15,196 bases of DNA, taken from Ochromonadaceae sp. CCMP2298 (taxonomy: Eukaryota; Sar; Synurophyceae; Ochromonadales; Ochromonadaceae). Made by a program: the position numbers and the translations under genes. The stretch is taken from NCBI GenBank assembly GCA_026770595.1, contig MU634141.1:1-15196 (forward strand), given 5' to 3'. The notes below the pieces were generated by a model. The model was not told where the DNA came from. It did no database searches and worked only from the letters and a program-made list of their open reading frames with translations. Below are positions 1 through 8,426 of this stretch, one piece after another (the first letter of the stretch is position 1; every line of letters starts with the position of its first letter).

Positions 1-9
1 CCCCCGCAG

Positions 10-1691
10 TACCTGCACCGCCTCGACATCGTCTACAGAGACCTAAAGCCCGAAAACGTACTACTAACCAAGGAGGTATGTATATTACACTCGCATACGT
101 ATCAAACCCACTCCTAATATTAATATACTCTTATATGGGAGGTAGTAACTGGCACCATTCCATTACAATCGGCACCTATACTACTCAATGATTACTCAAT
201 GACGATTTTATCCCACCACTATAACCACTATAACCACTATAACCACCAATACTTTTATCCCACTACCCCTTACCAGGGACACATACGTTTGTCAGACTGG
301 TCCCTTGGGAAAAAAATAGACCCCGCTGAGGGCCACACTTTCACCCTTTGCGGCACGCCAGGTACCTATTTACACTAACTAAATATATACTATATCTATA
401 TATATATATATCTATGTATATACATACATGTATATCTATATCTATATTTATTTACACTCGCTCCCTCTGATCCAACCACCCCCCTCTCCTGCCCCCCCAC
501 CCTCTCTCTCACAGAGTACCTCGCGCCCGAGTTGATCCTCGGCCAGGTAGGTTGAATTACATAAAAGACGTCTTTTTATCTGTCTTTTTTATCACGATTC
601 CCTGGACCAAATCTGGTCTATTCACCTCGAACACACATACGTTAACTAGTTTTCTAAAACCCATTTTATACTTTATGGTTTATTTATTTATCTAATTCGG
701 ACGCCTCTCAGGGTTACGGCACCACGGTGGACTGGTGGGCCCTGGGGATCCTACTGTACGAAATGGTGATGGGATTTCCACCCTTTTTCGGCAAAAACCC
801 CTTCACCGTGTACCAAAAAATCCTCGATCGGAAGATCCGCTTTGGAGGTGCGGTGGCGCCCGCGACCAAGGGCGTGATTAATGGCTTTCTGAGGAGTGAT
901 CGCAGGTATCTATTGATCTATTTTACTCTATTTACACTCTATTTACACTCTATTTACACTCTATTTACACTCTATTTACACTCTATTTACACTCTATTTA
1001 CACTCTATTTACACTCGCTCGCTCTGAACCTGCCCTAACTCTCCCCCTATTTCTCCCTCTCTCCCCTGACCGCAGATCGCGTCTGGGCTGCGACTCGTTC
1101 AACTCTGTGAGGGGGCATGTTTTCTTCAAGGGCATCGACTGGAACTCAGCTGCGCAGGTATATATCTATATATGTATATTATTATATAATTATTTATTTG
1201 TAAATAAATATATCTATTTACACTCGCTGATCACTCTGATCCTGACTCTCCCTCTCCCTCACCCTCTCCCTCACCCTCTCCCTTTCTACCCCCCCCCCTC
1301 CCCCCACCCCTCTACAGGAGCTCATCGTGCCCCCCTTCGCGCCCACCGTCACCTCCGAGGGGGACTCGTCGAACTACGACTACTACCCCGAGGAGCTCAT
1401 TGAGGAGGCCAGTAACCTCACCAGGTAATATATGTAGCATATACATGTACTATATTTAGGTATATACATGTACTGCGCGCATATATAAACGCATACACCT
1501 ACTGCACATACCTGTACTACTGTTATTATGATACTCGAATTTATTCATATGTATAATTACACATGTAAACATAATATGTATACATATCTAACATCTACGG
1601 TCTTCTACCCTCTACTACTATCTACTCCAGAGAGGAGAGGGCGATGTTCGACGGGCTGGACGAGATCCTCGATAGACCCAAGCAGTCCTAG
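10..1691 (+). CDS. AGC-family protein kinase, PKA/PKG-like, C-terminal part (5' end outside window)
   Basis: Serine/threonine kinase catalytic domain plus C-terminal tail. Exons read as 10-75, 277-361, 515-546, 712-905, 1076-1157, 1318-1424 and 1631-1691; all junctions are GT-AG and in phase, giving 208 visible residues. The catalytic loop is YRDLKPEN, with the Tyr usual in AGC kinases. The metal-binding loop reads SDWSLGK where DFG is expected. The activation segment is TFTLCGTPEYLAPE, including the Thr phosphorylated by PDK1 in this family. Subdomain IX-XI motifs VDWWALGILLYEM and GHVFFKGIDW follow. The tail has PPFAPTVTSEGDSSNYDYY, close to the PKA tail pattern (family knowledge). No clear FxxF hydrophobic motif ends the protein; MFDGLDEIL is the nearest. 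The G-loop, VAIK lysine and any cyclic-nucleotide domain lie upstream, so a PKA catalytic subunit and a PKG cannot be separated. It converges on the HD gene. Confidence 0.92.
217..249. repeat. 9-bp tandem repeat in kinase intron 1
   Basis: About four copies of a CACTATAAC-type unit lie inside the 201-nt intron 76-276. No function is suggested. Confidence 0.7.
918..1017. repeat. 11-bp tandem repeat (TATTTACACTC) in kinase intron 4
   Basis: Roughly nine near-perfect copies of TATTTACACTC fill most of the 170-nt intron 906-1075. The last copy runs into ATTTACACTCGCT, a sequence also found in introns 2 and 5 of the same gene. Confidence 0.9.
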
Positions 1692-2162
1692 TGGAAAGTA
1701 CTGCAAAACCCAGCTGACTGGATCTGGTCTGCGAAAATCCCACGGAGGGAGACTGGGTGCCTCGGTGCTTGTTGGGTTTATCAAAGGTAGATGTGCGTAC
1801 TATACGACACATAAAGCATATAGCACATACTCCCCTGTAATGTACATTTGAACAAAGAATCAAGAGAGAACAAAGAACCATTAACCCCCCCAATCTATAC
1901 TATTATGTGTATTGAACCCCTTCTCTCTGTAATATAATGTACATTTGAACAAAGAAGCAAGAACTGACTGGAGTCGTTTTCAGTAAAATGCACAATATAC
2001 AATATATACATTCAACATAAAGCATAAAGCATAAATCATACGTATAGCATACAGCATACAGCATATAACATGATGTGTTATGCCTTATACGATATACGAC
2101 GATGTATACGATGAAAGATATACGTATACGATATACTTTACACTATATACATTATACGTTAC
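1692..2162. other. Convergent intergenic region, kinase and HD 3' flanks
   Basis: No gene seen. The region is AT-rich. A 22-bp direct repeat (starting TAATGTACATTTG) occurs at 1838-1859 and 1935-1956, and many short ATA/GCATA repeats lie between 1990 and 2160. It presumably holds the 3' UTRs and polyadenylation sites of both genes. Confidence 0.6.
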
Positions 2163-3253
2163 CTACAGTTCCACCAAGCCCCCCCCGCTTAATATACGTA
2201 TCTCCCACATAATATTTAAACGTGCCCGCACCTCCCTGGCCTCGCGAAACTCCCCGGTGGCGAATATGAAACCCGCTGCTCTCTGTTCACCCCCTTCTGT
2301 CCCTTTCTCTGCCCCCTTCTCTGTGGCTGCTGCTTCACCACCCTCGTCCTTGCCGCTCTCCATGCCAGCCCCGCTCTCCCCACTCTCCCCACTCTCCCGC
2401 TGTCCCTTCTTGTTTCTCTCCGCCCCTGCCCCTTCTGCCCCCACTACCCCCACTGCCCCCACTGCCCCCACTGCCCCCACTACCCCCTGTGTGGATTTGA
2501 GGAAGCTCTCCAGCAGGGCCGCGCGCTTACTGCAGTACTCCGCCTTTGGGACGAACTCGTACTCCTTCCGAATGCAACGTGCATACTCTGCGTATCTGGG
2601 TATAATAAGTATAGGTATAAGTAAGTATAAGTATAGTATGAGTATAATAAGTATAGGCAAATTGCATATCCAGCATGGCATAAAATATAGTATAAAGGTA
2701 TAGGTAAATATAAATGGCATAAAGTATAAATGACATAAAGTATAAATGGTATAAGGTATAAATAGGTGTATAAAGAATATATATAGATAGGAATACAGCA
2801 ATACCTAGTGGACGTGGCCCCCAGCACAGCCATATCGAAGTCGACGAATAATTGCAGGTCTCTGTCCCCAGATGCGCTCACGGCGTGCTTCTTGGTCTCC
2901 AATATGTAGTAGACCACCTTCTCAAGGGTTGGGGTGTCTAGGTGCGGGAGGAGTGTTCTGAAGAGCTGTGCGGAGTCTTCTTCATTGCTGCCGGAGTGCG
3001 GGTCGTACACAACATCGTGGAAAAATATGGCCAAGTCTACAACAGAGGGGTCGCTCAGCTCGCTCCTCCACAGGGCAGAGAGTGTCAGCAGTTCGAAGAG
3101 ATGCTGTAGATTATGGTAGAAGCGGGTGGGCTCGGAGTAGCGTTGGGCGATGATCTGCCAGACCTCGGATGCGCGGTCGGGGGGGAGAGAGAGGTTGCTG
3201 CACAGCTCGCGCCACCGCCGCTCCACCACAGCGCTGTCTGTCTCCGTCTCCAT
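2163..3253 (-). CDS. HD-superfamily metal-dependent phosphohydrolase
   Basis: Two exons on the minus strand, 3253-2805 and 2595-2163, separated by a 209-nt GT-AG intron; 293 residues. The start is the ATG at 3253; an in-frame GTG three codons upstream is not a likely eukaryotic start. The HD signature is RFYHNLQHLFELL followed by AIFFHDVVYDPHSGSNEEDS and later LFVDFDMAVLG. This is the pattern of the 'predicted metal-dependent HD superfamily phosphohydrolase' family (COG4339-like). Exon 2 supplies the usual C-terminal helices (YAEYARCIRKEYEFVP and REAREVRARLNIMWEI). They are interrupted by a family-atypical insert of about 70 residues rich in Gly, Val, Ala, Glu and Ser, partly encoded by a minisatellite. 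The substrate is unknown. No targeting signal is evident, so it is probably cytosolic. Confidence 0.86.
2388..2488. repeat. In-frame minisatellite inside the HD gene
   Basis: Repeats of ACTGCCCCC/ACTACCCCC type (about 2441-2488) and CCACTCTCC (about 2380-2398) on the plus strand encode the VGA and SGE runs of the HD protein insert on the minus strand. All remain in frame. Confidence 0.75.
2596..2804 (-). repeat. HD intron made of GTATAA-type short repeats
   Basis: The intron is almost entirely AT-rich short repeats (ATAAGTATA, GGCATAAAGTATAAAT). On the minus strand it starts GTATTG and ends CCCAG. Confidence 0.75.
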
Positions 3254-3869
3254 CTTGGGCACGCCGTGGCGCTTAGAATTGGACTTGCAAGTGGGAGTGC
3301 TTCAGATCTGCATTCTCTCTGGCATTGTTGGCGCAGAAGCGCTGGAATGGATGGAAGCAATGCAGATTGATTGAAGCCAGCAGGAAAGTCGAGGAACCGT
3401 ACGTTACGAATTCCCCTGGGAATTCAAAAATTTACGTAAACTTATGTAACTTACAGCAGGTAACTTACTGTACCCGATAAGGGTTTAAGTGTTTCTGTGT
3501 TCCATCTGCACTATCATATGCGCTACTATATTAAACTACTCTAATTCTGTATATGAATATGAATAGTAACAAATTCCGTCCCCACTCCAGCCACACAACC
3601 TATCCCAAAGGCGACATCGATGCTCATTGCACAGACCTATTCCCTTCGGCAGTACAGAAGGCTTCCACATGCAAATGCTCCTAGTATGGTAACGCCCCCA
3701 TTTTTCAAACCCCCGTTCAAACAATTTTGCTTTATGTTTAGAAAAAATAGACGGTGGGGTACACCTTATTAATTCGCTAATGGTGGGAATTCGCTAATGG
3801 GTTAGGCGCGGCGCGGGCGCGACATTTTTCGCGTACACCTACGGCCTTGTAAATGGGCGCTTAAAGCGC
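3254..3869. promoter_or_regulatory. HD gene upstream region / LHC 3' flank with GTAACTTAC and TTACGTAA motifs
   Basis: No gene seen. TTTACGTAAA is at 3431-3440, GTAACTTAC at 3446-3454 and 3460-3468, and CGTACG at 3398-3403; the TTACGTAA core lies about 180 nt upstream of the HD ATG. A near-palindrome, GAATTCCC-CT-GGGAATTC, occupies 3409-3426. A 13-bp direct repeat (AATTCGCTAATGG) is at 3771-3783 and 3788-3800, followed by a GCGC-rich patch at about 3806-3822 near the LHC 3' end. The GTAACTTAC/TTACGTAA pair recurs upstream of the LHC gene. A promoter role is inferred. Confidence 0.5.
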
Positions 3870-4737
3870 TTAGAAGTGGTGGAACATGAACAGAGACTCG
3901 CCGGCGGGCCTGGCCACATCGTGGGTGAGCAGCTCCATGATGCCGAGCATGGCCAGGCGGCCGTTCTGGATCTCCTTGGTCAGCTTCTCGGCCTGTGCGT
4001 TGTTATGTTGGATGAGTTAATAGAGTTAGTAGATTTAATACACAGACATAGGACATTAATAACGGGCAATGAGAATATATATGGTAATAGGACAATAATC
4101 AGACCAAATAAGCAGATAGGTACCCATACACACATACATATACACATAAGTGTGGTAGTGTGAATGCCTACCTTCTCCTCTCCCTCCAGGGACTTGCCGA
4201 AGTAGCCCGTGCCGAAGTCTCCCGCCGTGTCGGAGGCCTTCTGCCACCCGAAGATCTCCCAATAGCCCACAGAGGCGGCGATCTGGAACCAGCCGAAGGC
4301 GGGGATGACCGTGATCGCGCCGACGCCGTTGGGGATTGACTGGAAAGAGGTTCCGTCCAGGTCGATTGAGCCGGGGAAGCGAGCGATCTCGGCAACCAGG
4401 TAGCCCAGCACGGCGAGCATCGAGACGCGCCCGTGCTTGAGCTCCACCTCCCTCCTTCTCTTGAAGACCACCTCGTCACCGTCGGAAGACAGGCCCAGGG
4501 GATCCCAGAAGCCCACAGGGGGGAGCACGCCCAGCTCGTCCTCGAAGGACATCTTCAAGGAAGAGCTGCGCACCGTGCGGGGGGCCATGGTGAAGGCCGT
4601 GGCTGTTGGGAAGAGAAGATGATTAGCATTTGCAAGGCTCAACGTTCTGTGCAAGGTCTGCACGCCGCGCGGTGCAACAGGTGCAACGCAGACTCACCCG
4701 ACACCAGCGAAGCGAGGATCACGACAAACTTGAACAT
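3870..4737 (-). CDS. Fucoxanthin chlorophyll a/c-type light-harvesting protein (FCP/LHC)
   Basis: Plastid thylakoid antenna protein that binds chlorophyll and fucoxanthin-type carotenoid. Minus-strand exons 4737-4698, 4602-4172 and 3992-3870 are in phase and give 197 residues. The 40-nt first exon encodes the start of a hydrophobic ER signal peptide (MFKFVVILASLVS). The splice junction creates ATAFTMAPR, an ASAFAP-like cleavage motif with the conserved Phe at 17 followed by a Ser/Arg-rich transit peptide; this bipartite presequence is typical of secondary red plastids. Helix 1 has ELKHGR (67-72), preceded by PPVGFWDPLGL. Helix 2 is around FGWFQIAASVGYWEI. Helix 3 has EIQNGRLAMLGIMELLTHD (from 164), followed by ARPAGESLF. 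The length is normal for the family. It diverges from the bZIP gene with 475 nt between start codons. Confidence 0.95.
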
Positions 4738-5212
4738 GGCTGAGTCGATCTGATTCAAAAGCAGAGCTATTCTAAGCCCTCGGGTGAGCAATCGATGCAA
4801 GAGAAGCAGGCAAGCAAGGCCGATGCTCGTTACCTTGTTGCTGTGAGATCTTCACGCAAGCGGGCGAAGGTCCCTTCGGCCTTCCCATGGCTTCGTTCAA
4901 CCCGTAAGTTACGCCGTAACTTAGGCGTGCGTAACTTACGTAAATGTACGTACAAACTGCTAAGGGCACACCTTTTCAGGTCCCCTTTTTCTTAAACCCC
5001 CAAAGATCGAAAAAAAAGAAGTCCCATCAGCCAATTTGCTCCGAACGATTTGTTCGCAACTCAACGCGTTCTGCGTTGAGTGGCGAATGAGGAATGGAAC
5101 GAAGGTCTCAGATTGCCTGACTCCTCGATCGTTGCACTTTCTCTCTCCTCAACTCGATAGGAAAGTGATCCCAGAGTAGAGAGCCAGAGCCGTAAAGAGC
5201 GAAGCCACCGCG
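4738..5212. promoter_or_regulatory. Bidirectional upstream region between LHC (-) and bZIP-like gene (+)
   Basis: No gene seen. Toward the LHC start are an inverted pair TAAGTTAC/GTAACTTA at 4905-4923 (3-nt loop), GTAACTTAC at 4931-4939, TTACGTAA at 4936-4943 and GTACGTAC at 4946-4953, about 170-215 nt from the LHC ATG. Toward the bZIP start are CCAAT at 5031-5035, an inverted repeat CGAAC/GTTCG at 5042-5056, and a strong inverted repeat CTCAACGC/GCGTTGAG at 5060-5080 (8-bp arms, 5-nt loop) that contains the palindrome AACGCGTT. The ACGT-core palindromes fit known bZIP target types, but binding here is inference. Confidence 0.55.
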
Positions 5213-6579
5213 ATGTCGCACAGGTACATGTGTTGCGGGGAGGACGACATGGAGGACGCAAACGACTTCACATTTATGCGCGACATGCTCTGCAGCAGCC
5301 AGCAGCACACAGACGACTCGAACCAGTGGGGACCCGCACCCGCGACAGAGGTTTCCCAGTGTATGCTCCACATGTTCGACGAGATCGGGCACCAAGATCC
5401 GTCGAATTTGGAACCATTCCCAGACCACTTCGCTGTCGATATGAACCAAGACATCAACGGCATCGACAATGTCGATGGTGGTGAGGGCATGAACGTCGAT
5501 ATGGATGGTAACGACATGGGTAACGATAATGATGGACGATACGTCGAGATGGACGACGAATCCACAGACTCCCCCGACTTCTCCTCGACCTCCGAGATGG
5601 CATCTGACCCTCACACCACACACATGTCGGAGCTGCCCAGATACAGTCAGATCGAGAGAGACATATCGGAGATGATCGACAGCCAGACTGATCCCGTGGG
5701 AAAGGTACCGAACCCCCTCTATCTCCCTCTATCTCCCTCCAACCGCCTTTATCCCACTAACTCCATATATCTCCCTATTGCGCACATGTCTACATGTCCT
5801 TAACTCCTACCCTCAACTGTCCTTAACTCGTCTCTAACTCTCCCACCCCCCCTCTCCCCTCTCCCCCCATCTATCTCCCATCCGGCGGTCAGTTCCTGCG
5901 AGACAGGGTACTCACAGCACAGGCCATCATCCAGCTAGACCTTCACGAGATCGTGCTGAACGCTCCAAAGACACCCAGACGCAAGTACGGCCCCCGTACC
6001 GAGCTCACCGAGCAGCAGCGCAACGATATGAATAAGAAGCGTAACAGGGACCATGCTTGGGCCACTAGGCAGCGGAAGAAGATATTTGAGATGGTACGGA
6101 CACCACCTACCCACCTACCACCTACCGCCTACAACCTACCGTCTACCGCCTACCGCCTACCACCTACTGTCTACCACCTACTGTCTACCACCTACCGTCT
6201 ACCACCTACCGTCTACCATCTACCACCTACCACCTACCGCCTACAAACACCAATATACCAATACACCCAAAGCATGCCACGAAAACATACCATACGCAAA
6301 TGCCACCAAACACCATCAATACTCGAATATGCCAGGAATACTCGAATACGCCACAAAATACGCTTTATGCCACCAATATGCCACGAACACACAAAAATGC
6401 ACTGCAAACGCCCTCAAAGCACTCCCACACAATACAAAATCGCACACAATGACACACAATGACACACAATAAACATACAATGACGCTCAATGACACACTC
6501 GCTGATGATTCGATTCTACCTCCAACACTTGTAGATTGATGAGAGGCTTGAGGCGTCATCGGCATCGGGCACCATGTAG
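5213..6579 (+). CDS. Acidic bZIP-like transcription factor candidate without a recognisable leucine zipper
   Basis: Exons 5213-5704, 5893-6093 and, most simply, 6535-6579; all phase 0; about 245 residues. Residues 1-164 are Asp/Met/Asn-rich and acidic, as in activation domains. Exon 2 carries RRKYGPRTELTEQQRND followed by KKRNRDHAWATRQRKKIFEM. The latter fits the bZIP basic-region pattern N-x7-R (N215, R223), with Thr in place of the usual Ser/Cys, and resembles stramenopile bZIPs. The zipper should begin in exon 3, but that exon reads IDERLEASSASGTM then stop, with no Leu heptads. An alternative donor at 6576 (GTAGGT) joined to an acceptor ending at 7039 would change the tail to MRSLIPLIP and stop at 7067, also without a zipper. 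It is nuclear by inference. Its start lies 475 nt from the LHC start. Confidence 0.74.
6094..6534 (+). repeat. bZIP-gene intron 2 with 7-bp CTACC minisatellite and other short repeats
   Basis: From about 6101 to 6243 the intron is a run of 7-bp units (ACCTACC, GCCTACC, GTCTACC) with a partial 14-bp higher-order pattern. It is followed by ATGCCAC/ACTCGAATA repeats (6270-6390) and ATGACACACA repeats (6448-6500). The intron is 441 nt long and ends CTTGTAG. The 7-bp unit is not a telomere repeat. Confidence 0.8.
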
Positions 6580-7196
6580 GTGTGGGCGTACAGGAATGGC
6601 GTCTTCAGGGGCACACGCAACCATGTAGACATACACACATGCAAGTGCGATCGGAGTAGTGCGATTGGAGTAGCGGTATACATCAGGTCATAGGAGCACA
6701 CGAGGACAAGCAAAGGGGGGGCGCAACACGATGGCGGAATAGCACATACAGTACATAGGTATTAGGTGTAAACAGACAGGACGCGTAAATGTCAATATAG
6801 GGTAAATTTGGGATAGTTGTAGGGTAAATATAGTTGGATAGTTGTAGGGTAAATATAGTTGTATGGTTGCAGGGTAAATATAGTTGTATAGCTGTAGGGT
6901 AAATATGTGGGCGTAGGGGGGGTCAGTCCACGTGATGGATAGTTGAATAGTTGCACTGTACATATGTAGCATTAAGTAGCTGAACATGTAACACATCACA
7001 CGTAACACGTATTAAGTATGACTACTTCTGCCCACGCAGGAGATCGCTAATCCCGCTAATCCCTTGATCCGCTAAGGTGTGGTTAAGAATAGCATTATAG
7101 CATTAAATACATTATACATTTTACAACATACCGTACAATGGGACGATATCATAGGACATACTGATCAGACATAGGACATTAGGGGGCATTAGTCAG
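6580..7196. other. Convergent intergenic region, bZIP and SYS1 3' flanks
   Basis: No confident gene. A 14-bp tandem pair (AGTGCGATYGGAGT) is at 6644-6671. A 25-bp minisatellite fills 6799-6907. A good acceptor ending at 7039, followed by an in-frame stop at 7067, could be an alternative last exon of the bZIP-like gene. The 16-mer at 7166-7181 also occurs in LHC intron 2. Confidence 0.55.
6799..6907. repeat. 25-bp minisatellite
   Basis: A first shorter copy (22 bp) is followed by units at 6821-6845, 6846-6870 and 6871-6895 and a partial copy to 6907. Each begins AGGGTAAATATAGTTG. Few substitutions separate the units. Confidence 0.9.
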
Positions 7197-7967
7197 CTAG
7201 TTGGGCGTGTAAAGGGGGATGTCTTCTAGTTCTGCTCTGCTGCAGAGGTACTCCCCCAGGGATGCCATGGCCACTGAGGCCACCACGTGCACCAGCCACC
7301 ACTCCCACTCCAGGGGCAGCTAAACAGGGGAAGGTAGAGGGAGAGGAAGATAGAGGGTTGGGGACAGGGAGTGAGGGTCAGGGTAAGGGTTAGGGAGAGA
7401 GGGTTAGGGAGAGGGAGATGGGGAGACAGGGAGACAGACAGAGAGAGGGACGCAGAGGGAGTAGAGTGAGGTGGGCCAGGTGAGGAGAGGATCAGAGGAT
7501 AAACGGGGATAAAGGATAAAGACCTACCTCGTAGTAGAAGCAGCAGATGACGATGTGTATGAAGTACAGAGTGAACGTGAAGTCCACGCACTTCTTCGCC
7601 TTCTCCACGATCAGCGACAGCAAATAGGCCCTGTGGTTGTGTGTTTATGTGTTTATGTGTTGACAGCGGTTCAGTGGTTAAAGTGTTAAGAGTATAAGTA
7701 AAAAGAAGCAAGTCAGATGTCAGAGGTTATATGGCTCATGAAAGCTAAGCTGGCTCACCCTGCAAGTCCCGAGAGCAGGATCGCCAACGTCTCGATCCAT
7801 CCCGCGACTGAGACGAAGTTCACAAAGCGCGGGGTGAAGAAGTGGTCCAGTGACACGTTGAGGTCGAATATGGCGTGGAATACGCCCAGCAGAGTGCCCA
7901 TGGCGAGGTAGTGGAAGCACTGCAGGGACACGATTTGGTACGTGATCAGCACCGGATCGAACGACAT
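7197..7967 (-). CDS. SYS1: SYS1 Golgi integral membrane trafficking protein
   Basis: Small four-pass Golgi membrane protein; in yeast and animals it recruits the ARL3/ARFRP1 GTPase to the trans-Golgi (family knowledge). Minus-strand exons 7967-7759, 7630-7528 and 7319-7197 are in phase and give 144 residues (human protein about 156). Diagnostic stretches are FDPVLITYQIVSLQCFHYL at the N-terminus, KKCVDFTFTLYFIHIV in the middle and WWLVHVVASVAMASLGEYLC then RAELEDIPL at the C-terminus; the last matches the conserved GEYLCMRTELKEIPL end of animal SYS1. Hydrophobic segments lie at roughly 6-30, 48-80, 87-105 and 119-135. There is no signal peptide, as expected. Intron 1 (7631-7758) and intron 2 (7320-7527) are GT-AG. 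The gene lies downstream of SPCS2 in the same orientation. Confidence 0.95.
7320..7527 (-). repeat. SYS1 intron 2, purine-rich on + strand
   Basis: The plus strand shows GGGAGA, AGGGTTAGGG and GACAG runs from 7326 to 7500, so the transcribed strand carries the long C/T tract typical of introns here. The AGGGTTAGGG pieces are isolated and not a telomeric array. Confidence 0.6.
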
Positions 7968-8426
7968 GTTGTGTGTGTGGGGACGCGAGGCGGGTGAGTG
8001 GAATCAGGGAAAGCTCCGACGACCCAAGAGCGAGCCAAACCCTGGCGTTCACGAGGGCAGTCCGAATGCGGGAGAGAGTGACGAGACTTGAGAAGGAGAG
8101 AAGGAGCAAACACACACACACACACACAACACAAACACACAACCAAAAGCAGAGCAGGGGAATTTCCCATGCCAACGACTCCCAAGATTTTAAGGGGACT
8201 TTGCCAAAGGTTCCCAGGTTACAACCTATCGCTCATCATTTCCATCATATTATTAGACATCAAAAAGGGTGGAGTGGAAACCAAAGAGTGGAAATCAACG
8301 GATAAAATTTATTTTTATCAATTTCCTTCGTAAGCCTGTAGGAGGTTGAGGGGTTCCTACCCCCTAACCCCTCCCAGCACCCCAACCCCCCTACACTACC
8401 CCCCAAAAGTGTGGGATACTATGTTA
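7968..8426. other. SYS1 upstream region and duplicated SPCS2 3' flank
   Basis: No gene seen. The segment next to the SYS1 ATG should hold its promoter and 5' UTR; no known motif was recognised. A CA microsatellite lies at 8110-8128. From about 8304 the sequence resembles the SPCS2 3' flank (8697-8776): an ATTTATTTTTAT stretch and a C-rich ACACTACCCC segment recur. A short inverted repeat, GAGGGGTT/AACCCCTC, is at 8348-8373. Confidence 0.55.

Noticed and set aside
727-1038. Apparent 103-codon protein continuing from the kinase domain
   Set aside because: Beyond 905 the frame reads through intron 4 (the 11-bp repeat); the kinase sequence resumes in phase at 1076 with RLGCDSFNSVRGHVFF.
3876-4163. 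Plus-strand open frame over the LHC 3' exon
   Set aside because: Complement of the LHC coding exon and its intron; no independent support.
5108-5623. Minus-strand frames of 138 and 171 codons opposite the bZIP-like exon 1
   Set aside because: Composition is the complement of the Asp/Met-rich exon; no family features, and they run through the divergent promoter.
6101-6243. CTACC repeat as a possible CRISPR array or telomere
   Set aside because: A simple 7-bp minisatellite without spacers, inside an intron of a eukaryotic gene.
7370-7420. AGGGTTAGGG pieces resembling telomere repeats
   Set aside because: Only isolated copies inside a purine-rich intron of SYS1, with no regular array.
8088-8333. 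Short plus-strand frames across the CA microsatellite
   Set aside because: Driven by repeat composition; no conserved motif.
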